A stretch of 64,000 nt of DNA from assembly GCA_963920665.1 (NCBI GenBank), contig OY987265.1, forward strand, positions 24,371,001-24,435,000, written 5' to 3'. The translations under genes and the position numbers were made by a program. Shown piece after piece: positions 59,892 to 64,000 of this stretch. Numbering within the stretch: position 1 is the first letter of the stretch; the number at the start of each line of letters is the position of its first letter. The notes beneath the pieces were generated by a model, which was given only the letters and a program-made list of their open reading frames with translations, did not search any database and had not been told where the DNA came from. The DNA is from Straminergon stramineum (Eukaryota; Streptophyta; Bryopsida; Hypnales; Calliergonaceae).

Positions 59892-61248
59892 CTACTTCCT
59901 CTTGACGGGGTCAAAAGTGGAGACTCCCGCAACGGCCACGCCAATGACGGTGAGGACACTGCCTCCAGCGACGACGCTCAGGAGCAAGTTCTTCAACGAG
60001 GGGGAAACACCAGGTTGTGCGGCTTCCGCGAGTTCCGGAACCACCGCAGCAGCCAACAATGCAAGTCCCGTGAGGCTGGCAATCTTGTTATTAGATTGGG
60101 GAGCAGCACTGCAAACCATAACACAAGCAAATGGAAGTTCAATATACAATTCAAATTCCTTTTATCATTTATTAGAAATGAATTTTCTCATTACCAATAT
60201 GCCACAGCATCATGTCCAAATTGGATAGACACGAATCCCTAATGCATCTACATTGCAGTATGTTGGTGACATAAATGCAACGACATTCACCAGTGTTAAA
60301 GACTCAACGCATTGACACCTTTGCGTATAACCATAGCAGGTGAATGCAGTGCAGCTCACGGGACTCTACACCTGAAATGTACGCCAGCGATACATGTTGT
60401 CTCCATACAACATACACTGGATGTCTCCTCAGTAGCAACTGCGGCCCATTGCAGTAATACATTATTCATTTTCATCAATTTCAGTTCAAAACCACCATAC
60501 TTCATCCTGATGCCATAAATTCTCTGATAAGGACTCTAACAAATTCCTTCCATCTAACCATTCCAAGCAATTCTATTGAAGGGGTGCTGACAGGAACACC
60601 CCCTGAAATCGATATTCTGTGAAATGTACATTCTCTCCATTCCAGTGCAACAATCCACCCCTCCATTGCGGAAGTCGCACAATCCAATCAATTGAAATTG
60701 TAAACACCATAACTAACGTGCCCCCCACGCCAACCCCACCCAAATGCACATTCCTGTAAAATCTTCTATGGAGAGAACATGGAAACGGTGCTTCACTCCA
60801 CATCCCGTTCCAGCAATCCCACATTCCAATCCATTCCATCTCCACCCACCATCCTCAATCCCGCCCCCACCCCCCACCCCGCCCCCCGCCCCCTAAAATG
60901 TACACCACAGGAAAAAGTTCAACGGCAAAAGCTGGCTGCAAGCCAACATTCCCAACTCCAATTCAAGCTCAAAACACCATCCCCTAAACTGCCCACAACG
61001 AGAAAACAGGCCCAATCTCCCCCCAACACCATTGCAACACCCCAACATTCCATTCCAATTCCAGATTTTCACCCCACCCACCCCAATGACAATTACCTCA
61101 TGACCATCCGGCTCTTGTTGGCGACCTTGAAGCTGGCTCCCATCGGGGCGACGGATCCCAGTTGTCCCTGCCTCCCCAGTCCCTGCCTTGTGGCGACCGG
61201 CGCGAGGGCCGCGCTGACGCTGCTGGCAACCGCTGCTGAGCACGCCAT
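59892..61248 (-). CDS. psbX: Photosystem II reaction-centre protein PsbX, nuclear-encoded
   Basis: Two exons (61248-61097 and 60108-59892) with GT-AG borders encode 122 residues. The start is the ATG giving [20 protein letters not shown], a chloroplast transit peptide. A second, thylakoid-targeting part follows ([23 protein letters not shown]), with probable lumenal processing after AEAA. The mature protein of about 42 residues has [19 protein letters not shown], one membrane span, and the conserved end [11 protein letters not shown]. PsbX is a single-span subunit at the edge of photosystem II near cytochrome b559 and affects quinone exchange (family knowledge). The 988-bp intron separates most of the transit peptide from the rest. 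Confidence 0.95.
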
Positions 61249-61415
61249 GGCTCCGTGAAATGCTCGCTTGTTGCCCTGCGCTGCTGCTGCGGGGAAGAAG
61301 AAAAACAGAGAGAGAAGGGAGAGCTGTGAGCGGCGTGGAGGCTGGCGAGGCTTCACTTAATGGGGGGTGGCTATGGCGATGGCCAAGAAGGGCGAGAGAC
61401 GGAATGCCAAGCGAG

Positions 61416-61483
61416 GATAAGACGGGCCCACGGGGACCAATGGGCGGAGCGATAAGGGGCGCCAGGAACTTGAAGGGGATAAG
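61416..61483. promoter_or_regulatory. Cluster of three GATAAG (I-box-like) motifs upstream of psbX
   Basis: GATAAG occurs at 61416, 61451 and 61478, that is 168-235 bp upstream of the psbX start codon, in a GC-rich block. I-boxes are common in light-regulated plant promoters. All three are in the same orientation. Function is inferred. Confidence 0.5.
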
Positions 61484-61700
61484 GCCCCCCCAGTGGTGGA
61501 CACACTCCGTCTCAGGCCCACTGAGGGCTCCCGCCGGGCCTCGCTGGTGGCTCAGCCTGAAAATCGAAGGAACCGGCATCCCTCCGATGGCGCAGTCGGG
61601 TAACCACGGCAGCCACCAATCAGCCGAGACAGGCTTGTTTTCAGACTACGCACTGGCTTGCAAAACGAGACCCTGTTTTGAGACCCAATTGCCTATTCGC

Positions 61701-62034
61701 CTTGCAAATTGGATGATCTGTTAGCCCTTGAAGGATGTTGAGGCTGAAAAGTGGTGGATGGATGGCTTCATTGTCCACTGTAGAAACAAACAATGCACCT
61801 ATTGGTCCAATAATCATAGTAGTTTTGATAATTATCTGGGTCATAGGAGACGCATTCTTCAAGGGTTAACCCTTGAAGGACATGGTCCTCATGAACCAAG
61901 TAATCGCCAAAATGCTTTGATTATTGAACCAATAGGTACATTGCTTGTTTCTACAGTGAACAAGGAAGCCATCCATCCACCACTTTTCAGCCTCAACATC
62001 CTTCAAGGGCTAACATATCATCCAATTTGCAAGC
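61701..62034. mobile_element. Palindromic pair of short TTAA MITEs sharing one central TTAA
   Basis: The centre CTTCAAGGG TTAA CCCTTGAAG lies at 61857-61878. The two arms of about 147 bp are about 85-90% identical in inverse orientation and end in TTAGCCCTTGAAGG and CCTTCAAGGGCTAA. Each arm alone has inverted termini (CCCTTGAAG) next to TTAA/TTAG. The mirror symmetry continues about 20 bases beyond the outer ends (CTTGCAAATTGGATGATCTG against its inverse). No coding capacity. It lies about 450 bp upstream of psbX. Confidence 0.85.
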
Positions 62035-64000
62035 ATGGTAGGCATGCTCTTCTAAGGGAGGAAGGGCTTCGGAAAGTAAACTTGTTTACTGTCCAGTTGA
62101 TTTGCAAGTTTGGAGAGTGACTTTACATTTTTGTTGAAAGAGAAATCATGGACTTGGCACCAAATCCAAGTTGTGATTTATTGTTGACAAATTGTGTATA
62201 TTTACGGGAGGATTATCCTTGGGAATTAAGAAGTTTCAACACAGATTACGTGGTTTTGCATGTATAATGTGACATGACACATTTTTCATTTGTCTTCTTT
62301 TCATTTGTTGGCAGCCCTTTATGTTGGGCAATTCCCCCTTGAAGAGAGTAAAATGCAAAATAAGATTTGTCTATTGCTTGTCGGGCTTTGCTATTTGGAT
62401 GGGTCTCTTATTTTGAATTTTGCCCTCTTTTAGGGGGCATTTGCCCTATATGTTTCATCTTTTGAGGACCTTTATGGAATTAGCTAGTTATAAATTTTTA
62501 AGTTGGAATCGCATAAGGCTTGAAAAGCATTCACCCTTTGATATCATTAGAAAAAAATTGAACCCAAGAAGGGGCCACTTTGTAATGTAAAAAATTTGGA
62601 TGGGAAAGAGCCTTCTAAATTCACTAATTGGGCCAAGATTTGCATGATGGGCTCAAACATTTGTCATGATTACCCAATCCATCTCCATGATCTCATCTCC
62701 ATTATGCAATTCATCTCCAAGATTTATTGGTTTAGTCATGGAAGATGGCTAATGCATAACTCCCCACCAATTTCCATACACCATGTAGCTACTATCAACT
62801 TCAGTGGCCCTACATAGTGGCACTAATGAAGAAGTGGACAACCTCATACTTACTTCAAGTAGTACTAAAATTAGTAATAAAACTCAAAGCCCCTTGATGG
62901 ATTCAATTCTCTTGTAATGATTCATTGTTGATACATTTATTGTCAAATGCTATTGGTACATCGAAGAAAGCAATGATATAGACATTTGTATTAAAGAACA
63001 TTTTGACCTTATCTTACATGAAGGTCAAATTAAATTCTTTGGGGTCAAAAAGTACCATGTCCCATCATGTGATTGATTTACTGTGATGTGGGGTTTTCAC
63101 AATTTGATGTGGAAATTCAATTTTGCAATTGCCTTGTTTAAACACCTTGGGTTGCCCCTTTCTTTGGTTGCCATGAATCAAAATATCTAAGGGAAGGGTA
63201 CTTGCACCTAATTGTGACATGTTTGCAAAATATTTTGTCAAGATTCTTTGGTAGAATGTAAATCCAATGAATCCAATATTTTTAGCACTTTGAAAATTTA
63301 TAGTATATTTAAACAATTAGGAGTTCAATTATCATGGTGTAACTTGTGATCTTGACTAGAGTGAAAAAATCTATTTATTTGGTGGAGGAAACATCAAATT
63401 CATCCAAATTTATGTTCATTCATTCCAAATTAGTACTATAATCCCACTTTGAATGTTTTTTGGATGCTCATTGGAGATTTCATCCATTCAAAATTAGAGA
63501 ATATTTTGCAAAGTGTTCCAATATTAGCATTGTGTAAAACAACACTATACATAAAACCAAGGTGCAAGAAGTCCAATAAGATTTTATCTCATCAAAAAGC
63601 TAAGCTACTTCCTAATAGGGTAGTTTGCTTGTATTTTTTTTAGTTTAAATATAATAATAACACTCATTTAAAGATTCAAATTGTGCTATGGGGCAAAATA
63701 AGGGCAGAGAGCACAGTCCAAAATAATAAAGGTCGAAATTCATAGTTTATATACTTGAAAGGTCATAGTTATATCTAAAATTAGGGCCTTTCAAATGAAT
63801 AAGCTTACAAATTCTGACCTCAATTTCAATTTGGTTTAGCATAAAGGTGAAGCTCTCATATATTTTAAAAAATAAATCAAACATATTGGTATTTTTTTAT
63901 TTTTATTTTTAAAAGTGCTAAGATGTTGTTTAAGAAAATGACTACAATTTTTTTAGATATTCTTGAATTTAATCATTTATCATTCATCATACTCTAGAAG
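62035..64000. other. AT-rich intergenic DNA to the window end
   Basis: Short spurious frames only; no domain, exon chain or definable repeat seen. Confidence 0.45.

Noticed and set aside
60893..61579. 228-codon reverse frame and overlapping forward frames
   Set aside because: They overlap psbX exon 1, its intron and its promoter in another frame; low-complexity Pro/Gly sequence without a domain.

Overview
The window is nuclear DNA of a land plant. It has spliceosomal introns with GT-AG borders. Its genes include a nuclear psbX with a chloroplast/lumen transit peptide, a plant-type calcium-dependent protein kinase and a GTD-binding (myosin-receptor type) protein. Most of the window is AT-rich, gene-poor DNA full of short non-autonomous DNA transposons and inverted repeats; I found no LTR retrotransposon coding region. 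The lineage cannot be fixed from the sequence alone. A group III-like CDPK coded in one exon, and TTAA-flanked elements that look like piggyBac relatives, hint at a non-angiosperm, but this is inference.

Layout. 1-3145 (minus): nine exons of a CobW/G3E GTPase-type metallochaperone whose 3' end runs off the window. 3.2-24.6 kb: a repeat region holding TTAA-flanked MITEs, foldback elements, dispersed repeats and one broken hAT transposase fragment. 24970-30159 (plus): an intronless 1729-residue secreted proline-rich protein with about 45 Trp-containing Ser-Pro-rich units and a non-repetitive C-terminal domain. 33593-35179 (minus): an intronless calcium-dependent protein kinase. 35.7-46.4 kb: AT-rich DNA with a near-perfect hairpin, 169-bp tandem repeats and an unexplained GC-richer island at 38.8-40.0 kb. 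47776-51016 (plus): a ten-exon SURP/G-patch splicing factor. 55873-57855 (plus): an intronless GTD-binding-domain membrane protein. 59892-61248 (minus): two-exon psbX with a cluster of GATAAG boxes upstream.

The genes are ordinary separate plant transcription units with no operon-like link. The most unusual content is the mobile DNA. A family of roughly 920-bp elements (family A; copies at 6198, 18679, 23706 and 52502) starts with CCCCTAAAGG and is bounded by TTAA. In two cases the un-inserted sequence is preserved elsewhere in this window (a second copy of the host MITE, and the opposite arm of a foldback), and both show one TTAA where the element-bearing site has two. Two other structures (centres near 19985 and 61868) are inverted pairs of elements abutting at one shared central TTAA.
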